DNA of 64,000 bases from Micromussa lordhowensis (Eukaryota > Cnidaria > Anthozoa > Scleractinia > Lobophylliidae): NCBI GenBank assembly GCA_964020085.1, contig OZ026603.1, positions 3,983,865-4,047,864 of the forward strand, read 5' to 3'. Both the position numbers and the translations under genes were made by a program. Position 1 is the stretch's first letter; every line of letters begins with the position of its first letter. A model generated the notes under the pieces. It had not been told where the DNA came from, made no database searches, and saw only the letters and a program-made list of their open reading frames with translations. Positions 11,366 to 22,500 of the stretch are shown here, one piece after another.

Positions 11366-14300
11366 ATGGATTTGAGGATTTTCGTGGTGATTTTCGCTCT
11401 GCATATTGTTGCTGTTTTTTCAGGTTTGACATTTCTAGCTCTTACCAACAGTTTTGAAAAAGCCCATTTTATACTTTCTAAGAGGTAGATACGCCACTCT
11501 TCTCTGATTGCAACTGATACAGAATACTCAGTAAGTTGGAAATCATTAGACTCAGAAATTTCCCTTCATTCGAATTTTTTAAGGATTTCTGGTACTTCTA
11601 GCAAAACTAAATCTTGACTGAGGTTTAGCTGTATTGGCGGTAAATTTAAAATGGTTTCTGGAAGTGAGAAATGTCTAAAGAATAAAGAATATCTAAAGAA
11701 TATTGTTAATGCCTTCACGCTTCATTTTGAATTGCGTTTGTTTCCAAATTGTTACATATAAGTACTTGTTCAGATTATTCAATAATCTGCCAGCAGAACA
11801 GTGAATAATCTGTGGGTTGCGCACGCCGGCAATGCATGATTTCCAAGAGCAATGTCAAGTTCACGGGTGATGTGGCATGGATGGTCGAATCGCCTCTTCA
11901 ACAAATTGCGTTTGCCCTTATTTTCTTTACAACAATGTATAATAAAACAATTATTGGGATTCGGTTTTTGTGATATCCGGAATAATCAAAGTCTCAGTAA
12001 GAGACCTTCGGCTTCGGCTGATAACACTTCGCTCGACCTTGATTATTCCGGATATCACAAAAACCGAGTCTAATAATTGTTGACAAGCTTGATAGTTTTC
12101 TTCCTTCCCTCCCCAAAACATAAAGTAAGAATTTCTTTTCGGGGAGGGGCCGGGAGGGCGTGCGCAGATGGTCAGCAATAATCGCAATCTTATTTTTGTA
12201 GCGTGCCAACATGCAAAACGTTTGAAAAACTCATTTTCTTTTCAGCTCCTGTGTCTCAGTTCGACGTCTATGGCAGTAAGTAAAATCTCTTCTTTGGCTT
12301 TGCACTGATTTGTTTTAACGATATCAGAACGATTTTCATTTCCAAACGTATAGAAAGGCCATCACGTAGATGTATCTGTGTAGAGTGGGTGAGCAAATAT
12401 GGATTGATAGCAGCTGCGCCTCTACAAGCTCGGTCTCATTTGAAAGAGCAAAAAACTCATATGATACGTGAAACAGTATGACGATAAACTAAATATGAGG
12501 CTGAAGCGACGCTCTTTAAAGTGCCAAATAGTGGCTGGTTTGCTAAACGTGCGAGAAACAATTAAATAATAAACACAAACCTACAGTATATACGTTCGAC
12601 ATTGTAATCTGTTGTACTGGTTTCCATTTTTGTGATTTTAACAGATGCTGAAATGCACGAGAAAATTAACCACGGTATGTATAAACTATGCAAAATAAGC
12701 AATTAGCTTTCATAACCTCGTCCTTCCTACTCCAGTACTCGCCGGCAATGAGACTTTGATATCGACCATAGATCACAGCCACTTTGCAACCAAAGTCGAA
12801 GACTAAATACATTCAAGATCAAAAAGATACGTGAATGGTCCTCTTTCACTATTTAACGACCTGATGCATTTCTGAGGTAGTTATATTCACACAAGAGAAT
12901 AAGAAAGTCACGATAATGTTCAATTTTTTCTTCAATGTTCATTTTTTATTTGTATCTGTGCTGTTTAAAACCCAGACAACGGGAGTACCTGGCAATCATT
13001 TATGATTGCAATGTGATTCGAATGGTATTGAGACGGTTGTCCCAGGTTAATCAAGCTATTCTAGAATCAAGATAATTTGGTTTTATCAACTGAGTTAACG
13101 TTGATAATGCGAATTGGCCACCGTAAAGAGATTCGAAAGCTGACGTTTCGAACGTTAGCTTTCGTCGGAACGATTCGCTCTGACGAAGGGCTAACGCTCG
13201 AAACGTCAGCTTTCGAATCTCTTTGCGGTGGACAATTCACATTATCAACGTTAACTCAGTTGATAAAACCAAATTATCTTGTAATACTCTCCATCGACGC
13301 ACGCAGCACCACAGTTTTTTAAAAACTTGCCCCCTTTATTCTAGAATCACAGAGGAACATTTTTTGGTAAAAAATGAGACACTAACTTTGGCGCCTTGTA
13401 ATCTCTGAACCAATTGTACCATATTTTATACATTTCAGACTTAGAAAACGAGATTGGTGCAAACAAGGTGCAAGGTAAGTTCTGTAAAGGTCTGTTGCTA
13501 AGTGACGTCACTGGTCTCCAAATAATGATAGTTCCCTACAATCTTGATCATTCTGATCTAATCAATTCGTAATCAATCAATCAATCAATCAAACAGTCTG
13601 GCAATAAACCAGTCAATTAATCAATCAATCAAACAGTCATTCAATCAAGACATTGTCGATCAAGCAAAAAAAAACAATCAATAAGTCAGGCAGTCAATCA
13701 ATGAATCAATCAGTCGATGCACCAGTCAGTCAATCTGCAAGTGAATATATGAAAGATGCGGAGAAAGATATGAAGACATGATTGATCATGGCTTGATAGC
13801 TCAGTTGCTAGAGCCCTGCACCGGTATCGCAAAGGTCATGGGTTCGAATCCCGTTCAAGCTTGAATTTTTTTCAGGCTTTAATTTCACAACTTCTTCAAG
13901 TCAAACAATCTATTAATCAATGGACCAATTAGTCACACAGTCAGTCAGTCAATCGAAGACACAGTCGATCAACCAATTGCGAAGCCAATCAATCAATGAA
14001 GCAACAATTAATCAATCAATCAATTACTCAGTCCGACATCCATTTAGTCGGTCAGCCAGACATTCAGTCAGTGAATATATCAGTGTGAAGCCAAACTTTG
14101 TTACATGTGTAACTAGGTACTAGCAAGAAGAAATGTGAAATAGAGTGAGGTAATTCTCTGTTATTATTATTTTTTTCCAGAGATCGATGACATGTTGCAA
14201 AACGGTGGGTGAGGTTTACAAAATTACCCCCGAATTTTGCTTCGAACAAGATTTACCTTTGTTTTTCAATATTTAGAACCTGTGATAAAGTATGTTGTAG

Positions 14301-16416
14301 TGGTATAATGTCAGATGTGATCGTAAAGAAAACAGTATTCTATCGAACCTTAAATTTTATACATGAAGAATGAATCTCGAGCTTCTGTGTCTCTGTGTCT
14401 ATAAAGAGCTTAAGCAAGCCAACACGGCACGGCAACGAGGACGTCACCAAAAAAAGGTTTAATGAGCAGAACAATGGCTGTGCACGTGCGTTATAAATCT
14501 TTGGACTTTTCTTCGCCGGTATCGTCAACAACCACGTGACTAAGTTCTGCTTATTTTGGAGAACGCGAACGATGGCGGCTAATTTTTTCGTATTTTCATT
14601 TGGAATTGAACGCTGGCATTACATATTTAGCTTGAGCAAGGTTTGAGACCAATAGACGCACTGAACAGATCTAGACAGTTGAGAAATTCGAAGGTAAAAT
14701 ATAAATTCATTCTTACTAAGTGTTGTCCTCGGGGTCTCTTCAGCTCTGTAGCTAGTGAAAGTGGCGGAAGACGTCATGTTAAATAAAAGTGTTTGCACTG
14801 TATTGAAGTCAGCCTGGAGTTAAAAAGGTTAAGAGAAGGAAAAGCTAATGTATGCAATTTTCCTTTAGTCTTATACAACAACCCCCAAGAAGTAACCGTC
14901 AGAAGACCCGGTTCGGGAGGTATGATACTGGATATAACTGGCCTATCGTTTTCCAGTTTCATCGGTTGAGAATTAAACCATTGAACATTGCCTCAGTGAT
15001 TTTATTTTTTTCTCTTGCTACGGCCCTGGGATTAGAACCACGAGGCATATTTCTGCGAGTACAGGGCACGATAAGCCATGTTTTCTAAATTACATGTAGC
15101 AACTAGAGATTTCGTTAGATTTATCGCGAGCTTTCACCTTTTAATCTGCTTACACGTTGATATAAGTGTAACAACGGTCAATCTAGTCTAGATTTGAGAA
15201 TTACAGTGAAATCTTTATGAATTTATTTCCCCTATTTCAGTGTAGTTTGTATCCACGAAAATAGCGCAAAATCTTACTGAAAAGCTTTTTCTTAAGATGC
15301 TGTTTTTCCACAGTTTATTTTATGAAAGTTTATTTTGTCTACGTGTTAAAACAACCTCCCTGCGGAATATTTAGTTATTCATATATTTGCCAAAACCCTG
15401 ATACAAGAGATATCGGTTGTCGTTTTAGAAATTGGGATATCACTCTAATCCACCGTAGGAAAAAAAGATGGCGGCTGTACATTTAACCACAATACCTTGC
15501 GAACCTAACACAGCGTATAAGACACAAGGACAGCCAAATTTTTACAAGATTTGTCCTTGCACTAAGGACATTGTGTATCGTAGGTTTGAAGATTTTATAA
15601 CCCTTCTGTACCTTTTTATGAACGTTGTTAAAGTTTTCGTGCGCTAAGAACTGTGGGTAAATGTACCAGCCGCCATCTTTTTTCCTACGGAGGATTGTGA
15701 AACCGGCCTAATTTAGCATGTTTATTATTGGGCAAGAAAAATCTGGCTCTTTTAACTAGTTTCGGTATTTGTGATTTATTTCAGTCCCGCTCCCACCGCA
15801 CCCGGATGGGGCACATCAGCTCGTTACTCATTTCTAAATGTATTGAATTGGCCAGGTAGGATGTAAACCGTTTGTAAAATGACAGTTAATTCAACCAATC
15901 AATCAATCCATTATTAAACGTGGTCTACACACGAACTAACAGAAAATAGAAAAATTAAAACTACATTGGAAGTATATAAATATATGGTAAGCTGTAAAAA
16001 TAATCCAGAAGTAATAAAATTAGTGATATGGTCACAATATCTATTTTCTGAAAGGAAAAAATATATAAAAGTGTCAGAAACAATCCAAAAAATTGTCCCA
16101 CATCTTATGCAAAGTGAAATACTAACTTACAGACGTTGTAGATATCTTTAACCGCCGGCCTCGTTCAGCTAGCCTACTCTTATCCGAGAGAGATTGAGAA
16201 ACACTATCTGCCAAAGCTAAAGTTCATGACTGAATATAATTGCTGCATGGAAATATAAGTTCGGGTGCCATGAAACGTAATGTTTAATTGATTGATTATT
16301 TCTTTTTGACAGAAGCAACTGCAGAACTGAAAATGGGAAACGACAACCCGGCCAGACAAGCGACTTGTCTTTTAGCGATAGTTAGTAGAGGCTTTTACAA
16401 GAGAAGCTTAAGTTAG
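11366..16416 (+). CDS. Small secreted peptide gene, six tiny exons, 93 aa, function unknown
   Basis: Proposed exons: 11366-11423, 12246-12275, 12645-12674, 13439-13474, 14181-14204, 16313-16416. All five introns are phase 1 with AG acceptors and GT donors, several close to consensus (GCA|GTAAGT, ACG|GTATGT, AAG|GTAAGT). The first donor is weaker (CAG|GTTTGA). Exon 1 encodes a hydrophobic signal peptide (MDLRIFVVIFALHIVAVFS), and the next exon begins APVSQF. The mature part is acidic, with one cysteine near the C terminus and an ending RGFYKRSLS. The frame stays open across four exons of 24-36 bases and meets a stop at 16414-16416. AATAAA follows at 16436-16441. I do not recognise the family. 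A secreted peptide or peptide precursor is inference. Introns are filled with a foldback element, a Penelope-derived element, a CAAT-rich tract with a SINE, and a MITE. Confidence 0.65.
11948..12080. repeat. Foldback MITE, arms about 43 bp
   Basis: Arms 11948-11991 and 12038-12080 are near-perfect reverse complements (GTGATATCCGGAATAATCAA in the left arm). The element lies in intron 1 of the secreted-peptide gene. Confidence 0.8.
13070..13337 (+). mobile_element. Short Penelope-derived element (terminal repeats only) with 12-bp target duplication
   Basis: The sequence is a palindrome of two arms. They match the terminal repeats of the Penelope-like element at 31412-33009, followed by the same roughly 55-base tail ending CCCCCTTTAT. 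A 12-bp direct repeat (ATTCTAGAATCA) flanks it at 13058-13069 and 13338-13349. There is no protein-coding core. It sits in intron 3 of the secreted-peptide gene and holds a hammerhead-like motif on the plus strand. Confidence 0.8.
13172..13219 (+). ncRNA. Candidate hammerhead ribozyme, Penelope type
   Basis: The order is stem I strand GATTCG, core CTGACGA, short stem II (GGGC/GCTC), GAAA, palindromic ACGT as a minimal stem III, a C at the cleavage position, then stem I return strand CGAATC. The layout fits the small, dimer-forming hammerheads known in Penelope-like elements. Stem II has an unpaired A at its base, so activity is uncertain. Confidence 0.55.
13564..14040. repeat. Degenerate CAAT-rich simple repeat
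   Basis: Runs of AATCAATCAATC and variants (AGTC, CAGT) fill intron 4 of the secreted-peptide gene. They are interrupted by a tRNA-like SINE head. Expansion by replication slippage is likely. Confidence 0.85.
13789..13890 (+). mobile_element. tRNA-derived SINE, family B (tRNA-Thr-like head)
   Basis: The head at 13791-13860 has a pairing acceptor stem (GCTTGA/TCAAGC), an A box (TAGCTCAGTTGC), an anticodon loop reading GGT and a B box (GGTTCGAATCC). The stems have mismatches and a short T-rich body follows. This points to a SINE rather than a working tRNA gene. Confidence 0.75.
15450..15694. mobile_element. MITE with about 40-bp terminal inverted repeats
   Basis: The left end (CCGTAGGAAAAAAAGATGGC) and right end are reverse complements, with ATG-rich spacer between. 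It lies in intron 5 of the secreted-peptide gene. No coding region. Confidence 0.75.
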
Positions 16417-17399
16417 CAGTGATGTAAGAAAACAAAATAAAACCAAGATTTTAAAGAACATCATCTACGTGAATTTTCATTTTCTTTGAATTAACGAAGG
16501 CATATATGTTCCTCTGCCAGCGATACATTAGTCACAAGACTACAAACATTCTGTTACTTAAAAATTACTTCTACTGATTTAGGAGCTGAGGCTAAAAAAG
16601 TTAAAAAGAAAAAACACAGAACGTGTGTTCGGTGTTCTTCCTTGAAGATGAGCTAGTGGTGTTTTTACTTTTTATCTTTTTTAGCCTTGTAAATAGAAAT
16701 TATTTCTAAAACCAAAGTGAATATTGTGGGCATTCTGTTACTTCTTGCTTCCGTCCGTTATCTTGTACAATCAGTTGCATATACCCTGAACCCTAGCTCA
16801 CTTCTAGTAACAGATTTTAAACGAAATAACTGAGGCGACCTAGTTTGGCTTGCAAACGTAATTGTTTTCCATCCATAACCTGGAGTAAGGTGTTTCTTTG
16901 CAGTGGCCTGTGACTGTTTGGCAGTGAAAGATGGTTTTCACTTGCACATAACCATAAGCAACCGCGGGGTACGCATAATGCCTGTTATTAGGACATTTCC
17001 CTTACAAAAGCGCTTATGCTTATGCCCCTTATGCATCAATGAAAACAACCTTTTCAAGTTTGCACACGGGACATGCAGTCCACTTCGCTGGTGTTTAATT
17101 TTGACTCCCTTACATTACAGGCCGGCGCAATGCCAGTCAAAACGCTAAGAATGCAATAACATGTCGGTTGTCAACTTTCTGCGAATAGACTCCACCTGAA
17201 ATGTGGATTTGCCCTCTTTTAAGTCTACCTCGGGTGCTTTAACTTCATTTTAGTAACACAACAACAAAGTAGCCAAATGTCGAGCAATGGATAAGCATTA
17301 TACCTGATACTGTGGAAAAGGGCTTTAATTCTTACTTCTTTTGCGTATATCGACACACTCTCGATGCGTTCTCCTCACATAGACAGCGTATGAGTTTTA
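16417..17399. other. Intergenic DNA; 3' end of secreted-peptide gene
   Basis: An AATAAA 19 bases after the stop codon (16436-16441) marks a likely polyadenylation site. No further gene is seen. Confidence 0.55.
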
Positions 17400-17452
17400 G
17401 GGACATATCGTTTCGTCAATACCTTAGAAGTTTGAGAATTTTACAATGGCTA

Positions 17453-17500
17453 GCCTTACACACGTATGTTTCGTCCCTGCCAAGGGACTCCTCAGAGACC
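17453..17500 (-). ncRNA. Hammerhead ribozyme motif, copy a
   Basis: The minus strand reads stem I GGTCT, core CTGAGGA, stem II GTCCC/GGGAC with a short loop, GAAA, a near-palindromic stem III and GTA cleavage triplet, then AGGC. All core positions fit the CUGANGA and GAAA consensus. Stem III has one wobble position. Confidence 0.75.
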
Positions 17501-17603
17501 TTTCAGCTAACTCGTCAAACATCACGTTTGAAGTCCCGCTAGCATCAAAATGATGGTGGCAATCTGGCCCTATATCAAATAAAGATTGCCATTTGCATGA
17601 TAT

Positions 17604-17651
17604 GCCTTACATACGTATGTTTCGTCCCTGCCAGGGGACTCATCAGAGACC
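17604..17651 (-). ncRNA. Hammerhead ribozyme motif, copy b
   Basis: The minus strand reads GGTCT, core CTGATGA, a perfect five-pair stem II (GTCCC/GGGAC), GAAA, a perfectly self-complementary stem III (ACATACGTATGT), and AGGC. The palindromic stem III with no loop suggests cleavage as a dimer. This is the cleanest ribozyme candidate in the window. Confidence 0.8.
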
Positions 17652-17655
17652 TTAG

Positions 17656-19519
17656 AAGTCATCATGTAAAAACTAATAACCTAGTAGAAAGTCGTGGCTA
17701 TTAACAAACATCCCTGCTTCAGTTTTTAGTTTAATTTATCAGCTGTACGTTAGCGTTTCCTTCACCAATTCTTAACAGTAGGACAAGCGTATCAACGAGA
17801 TACATGGAAAACTTGGATCAATTTGCCAAAATAAGACGCCGTACGACAACTTTATCTGTCTGTCTTAAATGGCGAAAGAAATGTTTCCCAGAGACATTTC
17901 AAGTAACGCAAAACCTTTTCTGTTTGTTTTCGGCCAACATTTGCAGTAAATAAGGTAGTCCCGTAGTTCTCGACTATCTATATCATATCCTTTTTATGCG
18001 CCCGACCAAATAACAAGCCCTTCACATGACAAAGTATTTTCAGTATAATAATATCCTTCGTATTGCTTAATACTGGTTGAGATCTAGGTTAGAAATTTCT
18101 GGAATATGTTTCAGACCATGCTCAGCAAAGCGATGGTACGTTACAAATATAGCTTTCCATTGTTTTCTTCGTTGTATTTTATTATAGTGTTATTTTTTTT
18201 ATTTTGCGAGCATCAAACCTCCCCACTGATTCCACCCTCACCCCAAAGAAAAGCAGCAATGTTTGTGCCGGCCAACGTAAAGCTTTTGGTTTAATTGCTA
18301 CAGGATGTATAATAATTTATTTTTGTTTTCTTTTATGAGATAGCATTAATTTAAACTTAACAAGATATTCCCCCACAGAAAGATTTCAACATATAGGGTT
18401 TAAAATACTACAACCGTTCTCGATGCCTTAGCTTTCTCATTAAAAAAATAATAATTACAAATGTTATTTTTGGCTTTCTGTGATTGCTCATCTATTTAAC
18501 AATAACCGCTGACTTTGAGAGATATAATCTAAACTCGTATTATTGATACTTACACAATTAAATGCTTTCGTTTGTAATTAAACTATCCGTGCGAAAGATT
18601 TTCAAAGAGTTTATCCCACACGCTGAACCTCCTCAGAGATCCAAAGCATTCAATAGAAATTAAATTATACAATATGATACCATGATTGTAGCAAACAAGA
18701 GACAAACACTTGAAAAAAAAACTATTATTTAAGAACTGAAAAGAAAATTTTCAAATTGATACATTCGAGATAAAGGCCTTCTCATTTTGATTGCTTCCTC
18801 TAATTTGCCCTCCTAGAATTATTGTTAAATAGGACATAATTGTTATCAAGGTCAGTGGACCTCTTGCCGAAGTCACCGAGGTTTCTTCAGTTGAGAAAAA
18901 TCTTCTCATCGACTGCCACACCAAAGCTTAGCACAATCGTCAATTTCTTCTTGACTGCTCAGAAGCTTTAGGGTTGGTACTAATCTCAGAATGTAAGCAA
19001 AGCTAACATTTAAAATCTATAGACTGGAAGTTTAAGTCTCAATAATCATAAAGTCGAGCGAATCATAATTTAGCGAATTATGAACTATATCGAATTAAAT
19101 TCTTGACCTTTCTTAGCGAGGAATATAAATTTTTTACTGTGGATTTCAGTTGTGCGCCTGCTTTCAAGGATTTCCAAAGTATACTACAACCTCTATCTTG
19201 GTGAGAAACGAATCTTTGGAGAAAAATCAGCCATCAAGAAATTCACGTAACTGTTTTGAGCGATATTGAGGTCAAAATGTCCATTTTAGGTTGCTCGAAA
19301 CAGGAATTATAGTTTGAAATCTATCCCAACAATTTTATTTTCCTTAGAAAGCAAAGAAGAAAATCTTTATCCCGAAATAACAGCAACCCGTTACTTCCCG
19401 TTCTGTGGCGGTTTAGTTTGTATTGCAAAAATTCGGACTGCTCATTACTACGCATGCTCCATCACTTTGATCATGCACCGGATTCTCTATGTAATAAACT
19501 AAACTATTTTTTTTCTCAG
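17656..19519. other. No gene seen
   Basis: AT-rich intergenic DNA upstream of the second secreted-protein gene. A good acceptor (TTTTTTTTCTCAG at 19507-19519) just before the start codon suggests that an upstream non-coding exon lies somewhere in this stretch. Confidence 0.45.
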
Positions 19520-19538
19520 GATTCCTCCGAGATTCATC

Positions 19539-22500
19539 ATGAAGGTCAATATTCTTGCAGCTATTCTGCTGGCAGTTTACCTTGCTGTCGATTCTGCTCC
19601 TAGTACGAAACTTTATTTTCTCCTTAAAGTGTTATACAATGTCAGAAGGACAGGTGACGAGAATAGATTATCATCAATGATAGGATGTTGTTTTGATGGG
19701 CTACCAAATTGTCAGAACTAAAATGTAATATTGAAAGAAATGTGTTTCAGCGGTAAGGGGAGTTCACGGTCAGAACTGGTAGAAGTGATCTTAGCAATAT
19801 GATATAAGCTCATTGCCTCCGGCCTTTTTTTTTTCATGGACATTAATGCCTCAGTTTTTTTATGGACATTGCTTCAATCATATCTTTTCTGGCTACGGAC
19901 CTACTTTTTATTTTTTTCCCCACTTAGTGAAATACAGCTACTCCGACAGTGTTTAAAACTGAATTCGTCTGAGTTTGGTATGCCATTTCTTTGGAAGATG
20001 GTATACAGCCTCTAGGCAAACAAAACGATTTAACGAATATTGTTAAGTCTTATCCTCCCTGGCTTTCGTATAAAGCAAATTATGTTATAGTGAAAGTTAA
20101 CTGGGGTAAACAAACATTTATTTACCATACAGCGAAAGGCTGGAACAGTCTTTCTATTGATTTCAAAGACATAAATTTGTCATCTACTTTTAAAGCGAAA
20201 CTGAAACCTTTTTTACAAGATTTTAACTAATTTTAATGAATATAAAACTTGTATATTTTTCGTATTTAGTTATATTAAGTATTAGGCAGTTTTTAAATTA
20301 GTTAGTTAAAAAAATGCAATTTAATTTTTATTTATTAATTAATTATTTTTTTGGGGGGGCTCCACTGAAACCCTCTATGCGAGTTGAGTTCCCTCATTAA
20401 ATATAAATATTACTATTATTGTTATTATTATTTATCATTATAAAGTTGCCGCAATCTTTTAGCAGCAGGTGAAGAAGATGAGGAAATAAAGGAGGAGATC
20501 CTAGAGCTGGTAAAAGGTAACTGCTTCATCCGTTTTTTAATAGGAACTTAAGCACGCGCGTTTTTGAGACGCGGACGGCAACCGGAAGTGAGCTATTTTC
20601 ACTTTTAACTTGCCCTCACACAACCACATTTAAATTGCTAAGTATATTTTCTCCAATAGAGATGAGTAGTATAGAAATCTGGGAGACAATACGGTCCTAG
20701 TACGCGAAATGTTCTCTTCCGGTTGCCGTCCGCGTCTCAAAAACGCGCGTGCTTAAAGGGACACAGTCAGCTGGTACACATGCGCATTACATCCCATTCA
20801 ATTGCTAATTTGCATGTAACAGAGACGCGATAAATGCTGTTTTTAGCCAGATATGATAAAAATAATATCATAGGATAAGCAAAAGGACACTCAAAAACAG
20901 ATTTTTCAGTAAACGGTTGAAAATCAAGCAAATACTGCGGAAAATGAAGCGGATTTCTGCATGAACTTTGATTTCAGGTTGAGGTAAACTTTTTTCAAAG
21001 CGACAAACGCTAGCGTCCAGGTCAACGCAGTCACAAAGCTGACTGTGTCCCTTTAAGTTCCTGAAATACTACGCGCGCTCTCATTGGTCGATAGGTATGT
21101 TTGGATGAGAGTATGTTGACACAGTTGTGACGTTTAGATTCGCGCATAAAAACAATAGAGTACATTTTCCGTGTTTGAATAACCTCATCTAAACACTTGG
21201 GAGGTTGTGAGAACTCTCGAAAGTTATGCAAACCCTCGACTGCGTCCCCGCCTCTACTTCGTGTTTAGATGAGGCTATGTAAACACGGAGAAAGTGCTCT
21301 GTTGCTTAAATATCTTTCATGTCTTTCTTTAGCTGAGCGTACAGTTCTCTGAACCGTCAGTTAAGAAGCTGGGTAGGGCGCGGTGGGAAGGGAACGACGT
21401 GTGGTACAAATGCTCCAAGCTATACTAAAGCCAGGGACTGTGAGATAGTCTCTTTTAAAATCTCGTCACCAGCAATTGAAAACCTTGGGATTGTGATCCA
21501 TGTGGAGGTTGCTCAGCCCCTGAGAGGAATAACCTCGGATAGTCAATAAATCAAAACAGTAGTGCTGTCTTATTCTGGCATCCGGATCGAAATTTCAAGA
21601 TAAGGTGCAATGCACAAGAAATGTACCACGGAATGTCTTGCCAACCTGGCTGCCTGGAAAGAAAGCTGATAGGACGTGGCCTGACCACAACTAAGACTAT
21701 TAGCTCTTCCACGCAATCCCTTCTCTTGTAAATACATCATCACCAGCCCTTTTCTCGCTATGCGAAACATAAGGCCTCTTGCCATAAATTTAAGCATTGT
21801 TTGGAATATCACGGAAAGTTTGAATAGTTCTGATTTTTGCTAATCACATCATGAAATTGATTTGCCTGTTCTTACAGAATGTCGGCAGTATTTGACAGAG
21901 AAAGGAAAACGATTTGTGTCGAATGTTCTTGAAAATGTCGTGTTTGAAGGCAGGATTGTGAACGCCGGACGCTTACTGCGTGGTTGCTTACAATCGGATA
22001 ACAAAGGTACGTTGGTCACGGTACACGGTTAATACATATATATTGATTTATACTGGTAAATAGATAGATAGATAGAAACTTTATTGAAGTGTCAGAGGCC
22101 ATCTAGCTAGGGGAAAAGATCCCTTACTAATTTGGGGACACCAATTAGGGAAAAATTAACAAACTAAAAAGTATATAAGTGATAGGTAAAATATCTACAG
22201 TTATCTAATTACGGGATTTGTAGTAAAAATATACAGTTATCTAATAAAGTAAAAATATACAGTTATCTACAGTTATCTAATTACGGGATTTATAGTAAAA
22301 AATATACAGAAGTCAAGAAGAGCAGAGGCTACAGCCTGCGCAGCCATCATCTAAAAGTTCACTTATATTGAGTAGGCGTATCTTGCCTTTGAACGACATT
22401 AGGGTTGTGACGTCCCTGATACTCTTGGGTAGTTTTGTCCATTGCCTAGCCCCTAGATATCTAATAGACTGCTTGCCGTAGGTGACTGTTTCATACCTGG

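Larger units (their letters stand above)
17400..17655 (-). mobile_element. Retrozyme-like tandem repeat
   Basis: Two hammerhead-ribozyme motifs lie on the minus strand with a 152-base period. A third, decayed start (CGTTTCGTC followed by CCTTAGAAG) is visible near 17408-17430. Small non-coding circular-RNA retroelements called retrozymes are built this way, as short tandem units each carrying a type I hammerhead. There is no ORF. Flanking DNA is unremarkable. Confidence 0.7.

Noticed and set aside
13791..13861. tRNA-Thr-like cloverleaf
   Set aside because: Stem mismatches and a SINE-like downstream body make a functional tRNA gene unlikely. The same applies to the Ser-like head near 37195-37265.
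21570..21812. 80-codon minus ORF in intron 2 of the secreted-protein gene
   Set aside because: No domain or splice support and antisense to the gene; chance ORF.
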